Source of the DNA: Erysipelothrix sp. UBA3377
Lineage (GTDB): Bacteria; Bacillota_I; Bacilli_A; Erysipelotrichales; Erysipelotrichaceae
Direction: 5' to 3'
Assembly (NCBI GenBank): GCA_002359085.1
Contig: DEQB01000030.1
Span: 1-12,742, forward strand
Length of the DNA stretch: 12,742 bases
A program made the position numbers and the translations under genes. Each line of letters opens with the position of its first letter. Position 1 is the first letter of the stretch. A model generated the notes under the pieces. That model was not told the DNA's origin. It made no database searches and was given only the letters and a program-made list of their open reading frames with translations. Below are positions 1-7,573 of the stretch, in pieces.

Positions 1-972
1 TTTTCTTTAGCGATTAAAGTAGAAAAAGATATGGAAGTGATTACAGAAGCTGTATTAGAAAACATTAAAAACCAAAAAGGTGATACCTTTAAAATTATTT
101 CAAAAAGACATGATAAAAGTTTTGAACATATTTCAGATACGATTAACCGCCATGTTGCAGGTGAAGTCTTAAGAAATACAGATCTTAAAGTAGATGTAAG
201 AAAGCCTGATATCAGTGTTTGGATTGAAATAAGACGTGAAGCAGCCTTTATTATGATGGATAAAATTGAAGGCGCGAAAGGTTATCCTGTAGGGATTCAA
301 GGGAAAGTCTTGATGATGCTGTCAGGTGGGATTGATTCACCTGTTGCGTCATATTTACTCATGAAACGTGGGGTCCATGTTGAAATGATTCACTTCGCAA
401 GTCCCCCTTACACTTCACAAGAATCACTCAATAAAGTGGTCGATTTGGCGCGTAAATTAACACGCTACCAAAACAACATTAGAATCTATGTGGTACCTTT
501 TACAGACATCCAAATGGATATCTATAATAAAGCTCCAGAAAGTTATGCGATTACCATGATGCGTCGCTTCTTCTTAAGAATTGGCAATGAACTGGCAAAT
601 CGTAAAAAAATTCTAGCAATTGGAAATGGTGAAAACCTAGGACAAGTGGCCTCTCAAACCTTACATAGTATGAATGCGATCACTGCTTTTGATAGTATTC
701 CTGTTTTGAGTCCATTACTCACATATGATAAAATAGAAATCATCGACTTAGCCAAAAAGATTGATACCTATGAAACATCCATATTACCCTTTGATGATTG
801 CTGTACAATCTTTACACCTAAAAACCCAGTCACACGTCCAAGAGCGCATAAAATTGCACAATATGAAAGACATTTTGATCTTGACAGTATGATTGAAGAA
901 GTTTTAGAAAAAGTTGAAATTATTGATGTAAAATATCACGAAGATAAAAAAGAAGAGACATCGTTTTTATAG
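1..972 (+). CDS. thiI: tRNA 4-thiouridine synthetase ThiI, 5'-truncated by the window edge
   Basis: Transfers sulfur to uridine 8 of tRNA (s4U8) after ATP-dependent adenylation; in many bacteria it also supplies sulfur for the thiazole of thiamine. The frame is open from base 1 with no stop or ribosome site before the ATG at 31, so the gene begins upstream and 323 residues are visible, roughly three quarters of the usual Firmicutes length of about 400. The visible part holds the end of the ferredoxin-like region and the THUMP domain (first ~90 residues), then the PP-loop SGGIDSPVA (bases 322-348), which binds ATP. A Cys-Cys pair in DDCCTIF (bases 799-804) lies where family members carry a conserved cysteine. 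There is no C-terminal rhodanese domain, as in other Firmicutes ThiI, so a separate cysteine desulfurase must donate sulfur. The stop overlaps the ribosome site of ffh, so the two are probably cotranscribed. Confidence 0.95.
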   Translation, partial: FSLAIKVEKDMEVITEAVLENIKNQKGDTFKIISKRHDKSFEHISDTINRHVAGEVLRNTDLKVDVRKPDISVWIEIRREAAFIMMDKIEGAKGYPVGIQGKVLMMLSGGIDSPVASYLLMKRGVHVEMIHFASPPYTSQESLNKVVDLARKLTRYQNNIRIYVVPFTDIQMDIYNKAPESYAITMMRRFFLRIGNELANRKKILAIGNGENLGQVASQTLHSMNAITAFDSIPVLSPLLTYDKIEIIDLAKKIDTYETSILPFDDCCTIFTPKNPVTRPRAHKIAQYERHFDLDSMIEEVLEKVEIIDVKYHEDKKEETSFL

Positions 973-984
973 GAGGAATAACAC

Positions 985-2283
985 ATGGCATTTGAATCAC
1001 TCAGCCACAAGCTTCAAGATACATTTAGAAAGATGCGTGGCCAAGCCAATCTTTCTGAAAAGAATATCAGTGAAGCATTAAATGAAATTAAGTTTGCACT
1101 TTTGGATGCAGACGTCAGTTTAGAGGTTATTAATACACTTTTAGCACACGTTAAAGAGGAAGCCTTAGGACAAGAAGTCGTCAGAGGTGTTGATCCTTCT
1201 GAGATGTTTGTGAAGGTTGTGAATGATAAACTGATTGATATTTTAGGGTCAGAAACACAAAACTTAGAATTCACCAAGACACCCGGTATCTTAATGATGG
1301 TGGGTCTACAAGGTTCAGGTAAAACAACCTCAATCGCAAAAATCGCAAACCATTTAAAAACAAAAGAAGATAAAAATGTTTTACTGGTTGCAGCAGACTT
1401 AGATCGTCCTGCAGCCATTGAGCAACTTCAAATTTTAGGAGATCAAATTGGCGTAGATGTTTTCCATAAAGAAAACAGTACCCCAGTTGAAGTTGTAAAA
1501 AGTGCTCTAAAACAAGCCAATAATTATGATGTAGTCTTAATTGATACGGCAGGACGGTTACAAATTGATGAAGTACTGATGAAACAAGTCATCGATATTG
1601 AAAAAATTGCGAAACCTGATGAAGTACTATTATCAGTTGATGCAATGAGTGGACAAGACGTGATTAACGTAGCACGTGGTTTTAATGAATCACTCACACT
1701 CACGGGTCTTGTTGCAACAAAATTTGATGGGGACGCACGTGGTGGTGCAATTTTATCTGTACGCCATATGACGGGTGTTCCTGTGAAGTTTGTGGGTGTT
1801 GGAGAAGGCATTGAAGATTTGGATGCTTTCCACCCCGATCGTATCGCATCCCGTATTTTGGGAATGGGTGATGTTGTCAGTTTGGTAGAAAAAGCCCAAG
1901 AAAAAATGGATATGGAGGCTGCTGAACAATCAGCCCAACGTTTGATGCGTGGTGAATTCACTTTAGAGGATATGTTGGTTCAATTGAAACAAGTATCCAA
2001 AATGGGTCCTTTGAGTGGTCTTTTAAAAATGATGCCCGGTCAAATTGGACAGATGGCAGGTCAAATTAGTGATACAGATGCATCTGATAGTATGAAAAAA
2101 ACAGAAGCAATCATTCTGAGTATGACACTAGAGGAACGCCGCAAACCTGATATTATCCGTTCTGGTAGAAAGAATAGAATCGCAAAAGGGGCGGGTGTGA
2201 GTACAACCGAGGTAAATCGCTTGTTGAATCAATTCAAAAAGATGGAAAAACAGATGCGAACCTTTTCAAGAATGTTACGATAA
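985..2283 (+). CDS. ffh: Signal recognition particle GTPase Ffh (SRP54)
   Basis: Protein subunit of the signal recognition particle. It binds hydrophobic signal sequences on ribosomes and, with 4.5S/6S SRP RNA and FtsY, delivers them to SecYEG. The 432-residue product has the N helical domain (1-~95), then the G domain with G1 GLQGSGKTT (107-115), ADLDRPAA (137-144), G3 DTAGR (187-191) and G4 TKFDGDARGGA (245-255). The methionine-rich M domain runs from about 300 to the end, with the RNA-binding segment SGRKNRIAKGAG near the C terminus. It is slightly shorter than the usual 440-450. The ATG at 985 has an AGGAGG site (971-976) overlapping the thiI stop. In many Firmicutes ylxM precedes ffh and rpsP follows it; neither is adjacent here. 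The Phe in G4 (usually TKLDG) and SGRKN in place of a typical GSRRK are mild departures. Confidence 0.97.
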   Translation: MAFESLSHKLQDTFRKMRGQANLSEKNISEALNEIKFALLDADVSLEVINTLLAHVKEEALGQEVVRGVDPSEMFVKVVNDKLIDILGSETQNLEFTKTPGILMMVGLQGSGKTTSIAKIANHLKTKEDKNVLLVAADLDRPAAIEQLQILGDQIGVDVFHKENSTPVEVVKSALKQANNYDVVLIDTAGRLQIDEVLMKQVIDIEKIAKPDEVLLSVDAMSGQDVINVARGFNESLTLTGLVATKFDGDARGGAILSVRHMTGVPVKFVGVGEGIEDLDAFHPDRIASRILGMGDVVSLVEKAQEKMDMEAAEQSAQRLMRGEFTLEDMLVQLKQVSKMGPLSGLLKMMPGQIGQMAGQISDTDASDSMKKTEAIILSMTLEERRKPDIIRSGRKNRIAKGAGVSTTEVNRLLNQFKKMEKQMRTFSRMLR

Positions 2284-2284
2284 A

Positions 2285-2384
2285 GCCTTGATTAAACCAG
2301 TTGATTATGGTAAATTATATAAGCTTTAAGCACTCGGGTTCCGCTAACTAGAGTTTATGAACCAGTTTTATATATTAGAAAGGC
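2285..2384 (+). promoter_or_regulatory. Candidate structured 5' leader of rplS (L19 autoregulation type)
   Basis: The 111-nt gap between ffh and rplS can fold as a nested structure. A central hairpin has ACTC (2332-2335) pairing with GAGT (2351-2354) and GGTT (2337-2340) with AACT (2346-2349), around a CCGCT loop. It is extended by ATAA (2319-2322) with TTAT (2355-2358) and TGGT (2308-2311) with ACCA (2361-2364). An outer helix pairs GCCTT (2285-2289) with AAGGC (2380-2384), which includes the rplS Shine-Dalgarno AAAGG. An alternative helix ATATAA (2317-2322) with TTATAT (2368-2373), and an 8-bp direct repeat AACCAGTT (2295-2302, 2360-2367), suggest two competing folds. Structured L19 leaders are known upstream of rplS in Firmicutes. 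I cannot confirm that this one matches that RNA family, so the regulatory role is inference. Confidence 0.45.
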
Positions 2385-2394
2385 GTGATTTGAT

Positions 2395-2742
2395 ATGATG
2401 GAATTAGTCCGTAATATTACGAAATCTCAGATGCGCGATGATTTACCTGCTTTTAAAGCGGGAGACACAGTTGTTGTTAATGTGCGCATTCGTGAGGGAG
2501 AGAAACAACGTATTCAGGCGTTTGAAGGGGTTGTCATCAACCGTGAAGGACGTGGAATTGCTGAAAAATACACAGTACGTAAAATTTCTTCAGGAATTGG
2601 AGTAGAGAGAACATTCCCTGTTCATACACCAATTGTTGAAAGTGTTACTATTTTACGTCGCGGTAGAGTTCGTCGTGCGAAGTTATTCTACTTACGTAAA
2701 CGTTCTGGTAAATCAGCAAGATTGGCTGAAATTCGTAAATAA
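2395..2742 (+). CDS. rplS: 50S ribosomal protein L19
   Basis: L19 sits at the 30S-50S interface of the ribosome and contributes to intersubunit contacts. The 115-residue product has the family's usual length and landmarks: FKAGDTVVVNVRIREGEK (20-37), FEGVVI (43-48), RKISSGIGVERTFPVHTP (62-79) and the basic C-terminal run RRGRVRRAKLFYLR. Two ATGs lie in tandem (2395 and 2398). I chose the first because AGAAAGG (2377-2383) is then 11 nt away, compared with 14 for the second; the difference is one residue. It is preceded by the candidate structured leader and followed by a strong terminator, so L19 ends a transcription unit. In many Firmicutes rplS follows rpsP, rimM and trmD, which are absent here. 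Confidence 0.97.
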   Translation: MMELVRNITKSQMRDDLPAFKAGDTVVVNVRIREGEKQRIQAFEGVVINREGRGIAEKYTVRKISSGIGVERTFPVHTPIVESVTILRRGRVRRAKLFYLRKRSGKSARLAEIRK

Positions 2743-2767
2743 GAAGAGTCGTAGCCGACTCTTTTTT
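2743..2767 (+). terminator. Rho-independent terminator after rplS
   Basis: AAGAGTCG (2744-2751) pairs perfectly with CGACTCTT (2756-2763) around a TAGC loop, giving an 8-bp stem followed by a run of T to 2767. It begins one base after the rplS stop codon. This is the clearest transcription boundary in the left half of the window. Confidence 0.92.
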
Positions 2768-2790
2768 CCTAATTATAAGAAAAGAGAACT

Positions 2791-3357
2791 ATGAAAAAAG
2801 ACGATAAATTTATACTGTTTCTAAAAGACACCATGAAAACCATAGTTATTTACTTTGTAGCGATTGTGTTAATTACACAATTCGTTGTAAGGCCTTTTCG
2901 TGTTGAAGGGGAATCCATGTTGCCCACAATTAGAGATTCCGAAATGGGATTCTCAAATATACTGGGTGTAACATTTGGCGGTATCAATCGTTTTGATGTC
3001 GTAATTGTCTATATTGAAGCATCCAATAAATATTTGGTAAAACGGGTCGTAGGGTTACCCAATGAAACCGTTGAATACCGCAATGATAAACTCTATATTG
3101 ATGGTGAAGAAGTTGAAGAATCATTTTTAGATATGGCGTATGTCGCCAGTATGACAGATGATCATAACACGTTTTTTACCACGGATTTTGGTCCTGTAGT
3201 ATTGGGCGAAGATCAATATTTTTTAATGGGCGATAACCGTGTGCGTTCTAGTGATTCACGCGTTTATGGACCGTTTGATAAATCTCAAATTAAAAGTAAA
3301 AATGGATTTGTTTTCTTTCCGCTAAATAGAATAAGATTTTTAGGAGGCGACTCTTAA
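2791..3357 (+). CDS. lepB: Type I signal peptidase
   Basis: Membrane-anchored serine protease that removes signal peptides from exported proteins on the outer face of the membrane. The 188-residue product has one N-terminal membrane segment (about residues 16-33), then the catalytic Ser42 in GESMLPT, the general-base Lys84 in YLVKRVVGLPNE, and the conserved boxes GDNR (147-150) and SSDSRVYGP (153-161). One membrane span and short length are typical of Gram-positive SipS-like enzymes. The ATG at 2791 has only a weak purine-rich site (AAAAGAGAA) upstream and lies 23 nt after the rplS terminator, with no convincing promoter between. Its stop overlaps the rbgA start by one base, so the two are translationally linked. 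Placement between rplS and rbgA recurs in several Firmicutes. Confidence 0.96.
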   Translation: MKKDDKFILFLKDTMKTIVIYFVAIVLITQFVVRPFRVEGESMLPTIRDSEMGFSNILGVTFGGINRFDVVIVYIEASNKYLVKRVVGLPNETVEYRNDKLYIDGEEVEESFLDMAYVASMTDDHNTFFTTDFGPVVLGEDQYFLMGDNRVRSSDSRVYGPFDKSQIKSKNGFVFFPLNRIRFLGGDS

Positions 3358-4184
3358 TGACACAAGTACAATGGTTCCCTGGACATATGGCAAAAGCCAT
3401 TCGGCTTATCGAAGAAACGCTTCCTACAGTCGACTTTGTGATTGAATGTCGTGACGCAAGGGCGCCTTTTTCTACGCGTAATCCCGTTTTGGCGCGCGCA
3501 GCAGGGGATAAAAAAGTGATGGTTATCCTCACTAAAAAAGACCTTGCGGATCCAGAACGCGTCTTAAAGTGGGAAAAGATACTTAAAGATGAAGGGGCAG
3601 AAGTCATCGCAGTGGATGTTTTTAATGACCCCATCAAACGTTTGGTATTGGAAAAAACAGAAATCTTAATGAAAGAAAGACACGCACGCGATGAAAGAAG
3701 GGGCATTCGTTCTCGCGCATCCCGTGCTTTGATTGTTGGGGTACCTAACGTGGGTAAGTCAACCATCATCAATCAATTGGGATCACGTAAAGCAGCACGT
3801 GTTGAGAATAGACCTGGGGTAACCCAAGCTATAAAATTAATTAAGGTGGGACCGAAACTTGAGATTGTGGATACACCCGGAGTTTTATGGCCCCGATTTG
3901 AAAATGAAGAAATGGGCATTAAATGTGCCTTGGTGGGATCTATAAAAGAAACGGGATTTCCTTTAGAATTGATTACCAATTATGCTTTAAACAAATTGAA
4001 AGTTACCCATCATGACTATTTTGAGACTCTGTATGGTAAACTCGACTTTGAAAACTTTTTTGAAAGTCTTGCGATAGCGAAAGGATACCTTCAAAGTGGG
4101 GGATATCCAGATATCGAACAAGCACGGCGCACTTTTTTACATGATGTTCAAAATGGTGCGATGGGGCCTATGTCATGGGATTAA
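3357..4184 (+). CDS. rbgA: Ribosome biogenesis GTPase RbgA (YlqF)
   Basis: GTPase needed for a late step of 50S subunit assembly. In Bacillus it acts on precursor particles lacking proteins such as L16. The 275-residue product shows the circularly permuted motif order of the YlqF family: G4 TKKD (59-62) comes first, then G1 GVPNVGKST (128-136), G2 around Thr156 in RPGVTQ, and G3 DTPG (172-175). The N-terminal WFPGHMAKA and the helical C-terminal domain are also characteristic. The ATG at 3357 overlaps the lepB stop by one base and has an excellent AGGAGG site (3342-3347) inside the end of lepB. The last 10 bases overlap rnhB. Its position just after rplS and lepB fits a ribosome-related operon. 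Confidence 0.96.
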   Translation: MTQVQWFPGHMAKAIRLIEETLPTVDFVIECRDARAPFSTRNPVLARAAGDKKVMVILTKKDLADPERVLKWEKILKDEGAEVIAVDVFNDPIKRLVLEKTEILMKERHARDERRGIRSRASRALIVGVPNVGKSTIINQLGSRKAARVENRPGVTQAIKLIKVGPKLEIVDTPGVLWPRFENEEMGIKCALVGSIKETGFPLELITNYALNKLKVTHHDYFETLYGKLDFENFFESLAIAKGYLQSGGYPDIEQARRTFLHDVQNGAMGPMSWD

Positions 4185-4786
4185 CTCAAGAATTTGAAAT
4201 GCAGTATTGGTCTTTAGATAAATATGTATTGGGATTGGATGAAGCAGGACGCGGGCCAATGGCTGGACCCTGTGTTGTGTGTGGTGTTGTTTTTGAGAAA
4301 GGGTATGATCATCCTGAAATCAATGACTCCAAACAAATGAGCGATACAAAAAGACGTAAACTGGTGGATATTATCAAAAGGGATGCAATTTATTATTTTG
4401 TGGAAATTATCGATGTAGAAACCATTGATTCAAAGAATATTTATGCATCAGTTCAAGACGCGATGCGTGATATTGCGAAGAAAGCAAACGTTGACGTTGT
4501 TTTAACCGATGCGATGCCAATAGAGGTAGATACCAAGGAAGTTGTATCCATTGTTAAGGGGGATGCGCGTTCATTAAGTATCGCGGCTGCAAGTATTCTT
4601 GCGAAAACAATTCGTGATGATATCATGATTGAATTGGATGGGTTGTATCCTGAGTATGGTTTTAAAAATCATAAAGGCTATGGCACCAAAGCGCACAAAC
4701 AAGCCATAATAAAACATGGTCGTTGTCCTGCACATAGAATGAGTTTTAGCTTTAAGGATGAAGTCCAAATATCGTTAGATATTTAG
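4175..4786 (+). CDS. rnhB: Ribonuclease HII
   Basis: Endonuclease that cuts RNA in RNA-DNA hybrids and starts removal of single ribonucleotides from DNA. The 203-residue product carries the RNase HII signature GLDEAGRGPMAGP (20-32) with acidic metal ligands Asp22 and Glu23, NDSKQMS (50-56), Asp112 in VLTDAMP and Asp148 in the segment SILAKTIRDD. The conserved HKGYGTKAH follows at 166-174. It overlaps rbgA by 10 nt. The ATG at 4175 is preceded by GATGGGG, which may serve as ribosome site. An ATG at 4199 is a possible alternative start, losing eight residues ahead of the conserved core. A hairpin plus T-run overlaps its stop codon. Confidence 0.95.
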   Translation: MGLTQEFEMQYWSLDKYVLGLDEAGRGPMAGPCVVCGVVFEKGYDHPEINDSKQMSDTKRRKLVDIIKRDAIYYFVEIIDVETIDSKNIYASVQDAMRDIAKKANVDVVLTDAMPIEVDTKEVVSIVKGDARSLSIAAASILAKTIRDDIMIELDGLYPEYGFKNHKGYGTKAHKQAIIKHGRCPAHRMSFSFKDEVQISLDI

Positions 4787-4801
4787 GTCTTCTCTTTTTT
4801 T
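4760..4801 (+). terminator. Probable Rho-independent terminator overlapping the end of rnhB
   Basis: AAATATC (4767-4773) pairs with GATATTT (4778-4784) around a GTTA loop. The stem extends outward through CC/GG (with A4785 bulged), a T-T mismatch, then GAAG (4760-4763) with CTTC (4789-4792). A T-run (4795-4801) follows. The stem is AT-rich and imperfect, and it includes the rnhB stop codon, so strength is uncertain. Confidence 0.5.
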
Positions 4802-4827
4802 CTGTTTAATTCTAATAGGGTGATATC

Positions 4828-5547
4828 ATGAGAGAAAGACTCAAAGACATTGCGGTTTATTGTGAAGGAAACCATCAGAAAATTAAAAAAATGATTAACA
4901 GTAATCAAACGGTAGGGTCGTATCAGATTGATTGCGATTATGTTTGTATGGGAGATGCTTTGTATCCCAAAGCCCTGTACGATTTGGAAAAACCGCCTTT
5001 TGTGCTCTTCTACAAAGGGAATATACAATTGTTAGAAAAGAAATGTATCAGTGTGGTGGGAAGTCGGTATCCTAGCTTATATGCGAAGGAAATGACCCAT
5101 AGACTGGTGGACAAATTAAAGAAAGATTATACAATCGTCTCTGGTTTGGCCCGAGGCATTGACACAATCGCACACAAAAGTTCACTTGATTTTTTCACCG
5201 TGGCTGTGCTAGGGTGTGGTATAGATGTCGTTTATCCACACGAGAACACGCATCTTTTTAAAGTGATGCAAGAGAAACAGTGTATTGTTTCTGAATATCC
5301 ACCGGGTGTAAAACCAGAGAAACATTATTTCCCTTTTAGAAATAGAATCATTGCGGCACTGAGTCCTGATTTATATGTGATGAGTGCTGCACTCAAAAGT
5401 GGCACGATGACAACCGTTAATGAAGCGTTAACTTTGAATAGACATGTATTGGTATTGCCCCATCCTATAGATATGAAAAGCGGACAAGGGTGCAATCAAT
5501 TGATTCAAGAAGGGGCAGATATCTTGACAAGTGTGGATAACTTATAG
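4828..5547 (+). CDS. dprA: DNA-processing protein DprA (Smf), short form
   Basis: DprA binds incoming single-stranded DNA during natural transformation, protects it and loads RecA. It is also widespread in bacteria not known to be competent. The 239-residue product is essentially the Rossmann-like core: ISVVGSRYPS (74-83), IVSGLARGIDTIAH (103-116), VLGCGIDVVYPHEN (127-140), SEYPPG (155-160), FPFRNRIIAALS (168-179) and ALKSGTMTT (188-196). It is well below the ~280-370 residues common in the family, with a reduced N-terminal region and no C-terminal winged-helix domain. Where the family usually has an acidic residue before the A-x-x-SG motif (VEA), this protein has MSA (185-187). The start is supported by AGGGTGAT at 4817-4824. 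The topA start lies 25 nt downstream. Competence in this organism cannot be inferred from this gene alone. Confidence 0.93.
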   Translation: MRERLKDIAVYCEGNHQKIKKMINSNQTVGSYQIDCDYVCMGDALYPKALYDLEKPPFVLFYKGNIQLLEKKCISVVGSRYPSLYAKEMTHRLVDKLKKDYTIVSGLARGIDTIAHKSSLDFFTVAVLGCGIDVVYPHENTHLFKVMQEKQCIVSEYPPGVKPEKHYFPFRNRIIAALSPDLYVMSAALKSGTMTTVNEALTLNRHVLVLPHPIDMKSGQGCNQLIQEGADILTSVDNL

Positions 5548-5572
5548 GAAAGTAGAAATTGGAGTTGATAAC

Positions 5573-7573
5573 ATGAAGAATTTAGTAATCGTTGAGTCTC
5601 CTTCAAAGTCAAAAACCATTGAAAAATATTTGGGGAAAGATTTTGAAGTAGTCTCATCAAAAGGACATATACGTGATTTGGCGACCCGTGGTAAAGACGG
5701 CCTGGGTGTTGATTTTGATAATGATTTTGCGGCTACTTATGTCATTAGTAAAGACAAAAGAGATACTGTAAAAGATTTAAAAACCAAAGTAAAAAAAGCG
5801 GATCATGTCTATCTCGCAACTGACCCTGACCGCGAAGGGGAAGCCATCTCATGGCACTTAGCGGATGAATTGGGTTTGGAAATTGGTTTAGAAAATCGTG
5901 TGGTATTTAACGAGATTACGAAAGATGCTGTTTTAAAGGCATTTGATAATCCCAGAACCCTTGATATGGATTTGGTTAAGTCTCAAGAAACCAGACGGAT
6001 ATTGGACCGTATTATCGGGTTCAAATTGTCTAAATTGCTACAATCTAAAATTCGTTCAAAAAGTGCAGGTCGTGTTCAATCTGTTGCTTTAAAATTGGTT
6101 GTGGATCGTGAACGTGAAATAGAAGCTTTTATTCCTGAGGAATACTGGCATGTTAAAGCGTTTTTTGACAACAATGGTATTGAAATAGAAACCCAAGCTG
6201 ATAAATTTAAAGGTAAGAAACTAAAATTAACCAATGAAGAAGAAGCCATGACTGTTGTCGATGCAGTACAAGGTGATTTTGTGATATCCAAGCTGGAGAA
6301 GAAGGATCGTAAAAAGACTTCGAAACTGCCCTTTATCACGTCAACCCTACAACAAGAAGCTTCAACGCGTTTGAATTTTCAAGCGAAGAAGACCATGCGA
6401 GTGGCTCAAAAACTCTATGAAGGAATCACAATTGGTGCTGAAACTGAAGGTTTGATCACCTATATGCGTACGGACTCAACCCGTTTGAGTGATAGCTTTG
6501 TGGGACAAACCAAAGCCTATATTAAAGAAAATTACGGAAAAGAATACGTTGGATTTTATCGTGCAGGTAAAAAGACAGATAATACTCAGGATGCCCATGA
6601 GGCCATTCGTCCTACCAACATTAACCGTACACCCGAGTCAGTTAAAGACAATTTAACACCCGATGAGTACAAACTCTATCGCTTCATTTACTACCGTGCT
6701 TTGGCATCGTTGATGGCTTCAGCAGTCTATGATTCAGTCAGTGTTGTGTTTACTCAAAATGATTATGATTTCAGTGGTTCTGGACAAACTTTAAAGTTTG
6801 ACGGTTATTTGAAAGTATATACGTATGAAGACAGTACGGATAAGTTGATTGGTGCATTGGATGAAACCAAGCCATATAAAGCGCAGAAAATTGATCCAAC
6901 CCAACACTTTACCCAACCGCCAGCCCGTTATACGGAAGCGCGTTTAATTAAAGAACTTGAAGAAAATGGTATTGGTCGACCCAGTACGTACTCCATGATT
7001 ATGGATACAATCGTTGCTCGTGGCTATGTGTCATTTGGTGCCGTGTCTGAAACTTCAAAAACAAAGGTGTTTAAACCTTCTGATCAAGGATTCTTAACCA
7101 ACGATGCCCTTCAGGATCATTTTTCAAACATTATTAACGTTAACTATACAGCTGAGATGGAATCCCGTCTTGATATGATTGCGGATGGTGAAGTGGATAA
7201 CATAGAGTCTTTGAGAAACTTTGTGGAACTATTCTATCCATTGTTGGAAGCTGCAGATAAGAACATGGTAAAATTACCCCCTGATTTTGTGGGTGAAGCA
7301 TGTCCAGATTGTGGTGGTGAACTTGTGTATAGAACGGGTCGTTTTGGTAAATTTATCGCATGTAACACGTTCCCTAAATGTCGTTATAACAGACCTTTAG
7401 AAGAAAATAAAAAAGAAGAACCAGAATTGACAGGTGAAATGTGTCCTGAATGTGACCATGAATTGGTGAAACGTAAGAATCGATATGGTACTTACTTTAC
7501 AGGATGTAGTAATTTTCCTAAATGTCGTTATATTAAGAAAGAAGTGAAAGAAAAAGATGAAACAAAAGGTTAG
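5573..7573 (+). CDS. topA: DNA topoisomerase I
   Basis: Type IA topoisomerase that relaxes negative supercoils by single-strand passage. I place the start at 5573 because MKNLVIVESPSK is the conserved N terminus and GGAG (5561-5564) sits 8 nt upstream; an in-frame ATG at 5531 lies inside dprA and lacks a ribosome site. The 666-residue product has the TOPRIM domain with Glu8 and TDPDREGE (83-90), the active-site Tyr297 in GLITYMRTDSTR, and the GRPSTYS motif (468-474). Two C-terminal zinc ribbons follow: Cys577/580/597/603 and Cys624/627/645/651. Two ribbons and about 670-690 residues are normal for Gram-positive TopA. Its last 17 bases overlap trmFO. The order dprA-topA-trmFO-xerC is a conserved Firmicutes block. 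Confidence 0.97.
   Translation: MKNLVIVESPSKSKTIEKYLGKDFEVVSSKGHIRDLATRGKDGLGVDFDNDFAATYVISKDKRDTVKDLKTKVKKADHVYLATDPDREGEAISWHLADELGLEIGLENRVVFNEITKDAVLKAFDNPRTLDMDLVKSQETRRILDRIIGFKLSKLLQSKIRSKSAGRVQSVALKLVVDREREIEAFIPEEYWHVKAFFDNNGIEIETQADKFKGKKLKLTNEEEAMTVVDAVQGDFVISKLEKKDRKKTSKLPFITSTLQQEASTRLNFQAKKTMRVAQKLYEGITIGAETEGLITYMRTDSTRLSDSFVGQTKAYIKENYGKEYVGFYRAGKKTDNTQDAHEAIRPTNINRTPESVKDNLTPDEYKLYRFIYYRALASLMASAVYDSVSVVFTQNDYDFSGSGQTLKFDGYLKVYTYEDSTDKLIGALDETKPYKAQKIDPTQHFTQPPARYTEARLIKELEENGIGRPSTYSMIMDTIVARGYVSFGAVSETSKTKVFKPSDQGFLTNDALQDHFSNIINVNYTAEMESRLDMIADGEVDNIESLRNFVELFYPLLEAADKNMVKLPPDFVGEACPDCGGELVYRTGRFGKFIACNTFPKCRYNRPLEENKKEEPELTGEMCPECDHELVKRKNRYGTYFTGCSNFPKCRYIKKEVKEKDETKG

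Noticed and set aside
1014..1961. Long minus-strand open frames opposite ffh
   Set aside because: They are antisense shadows of a strongly conserved gene, with no ribosome sites and low-complexity Ser/Thr-rich translations.
2288..2316. Possible rplS promoter TTGATT / TAAATT with 17-bp spacing
   Set aside because: Both boxes match the consensus poorly, and a start after it would delete the 5' part of the leader helices; cotranscription with ffh is simpler.
4787..4816. Possible dprA promoter with -10 TCTAAT (4811-4816)
   Set aside because: No acceptable -35 lies 16-18 bp upstream, and transcription would begin about at the ribosome site.
5531..5572. Upstream in-frame ATG for topA at 5531
   Set aside because: It would add 14 residues before the conserved MKNLVIVESPSK start, lies within dprA, and lacks a ribosome site.
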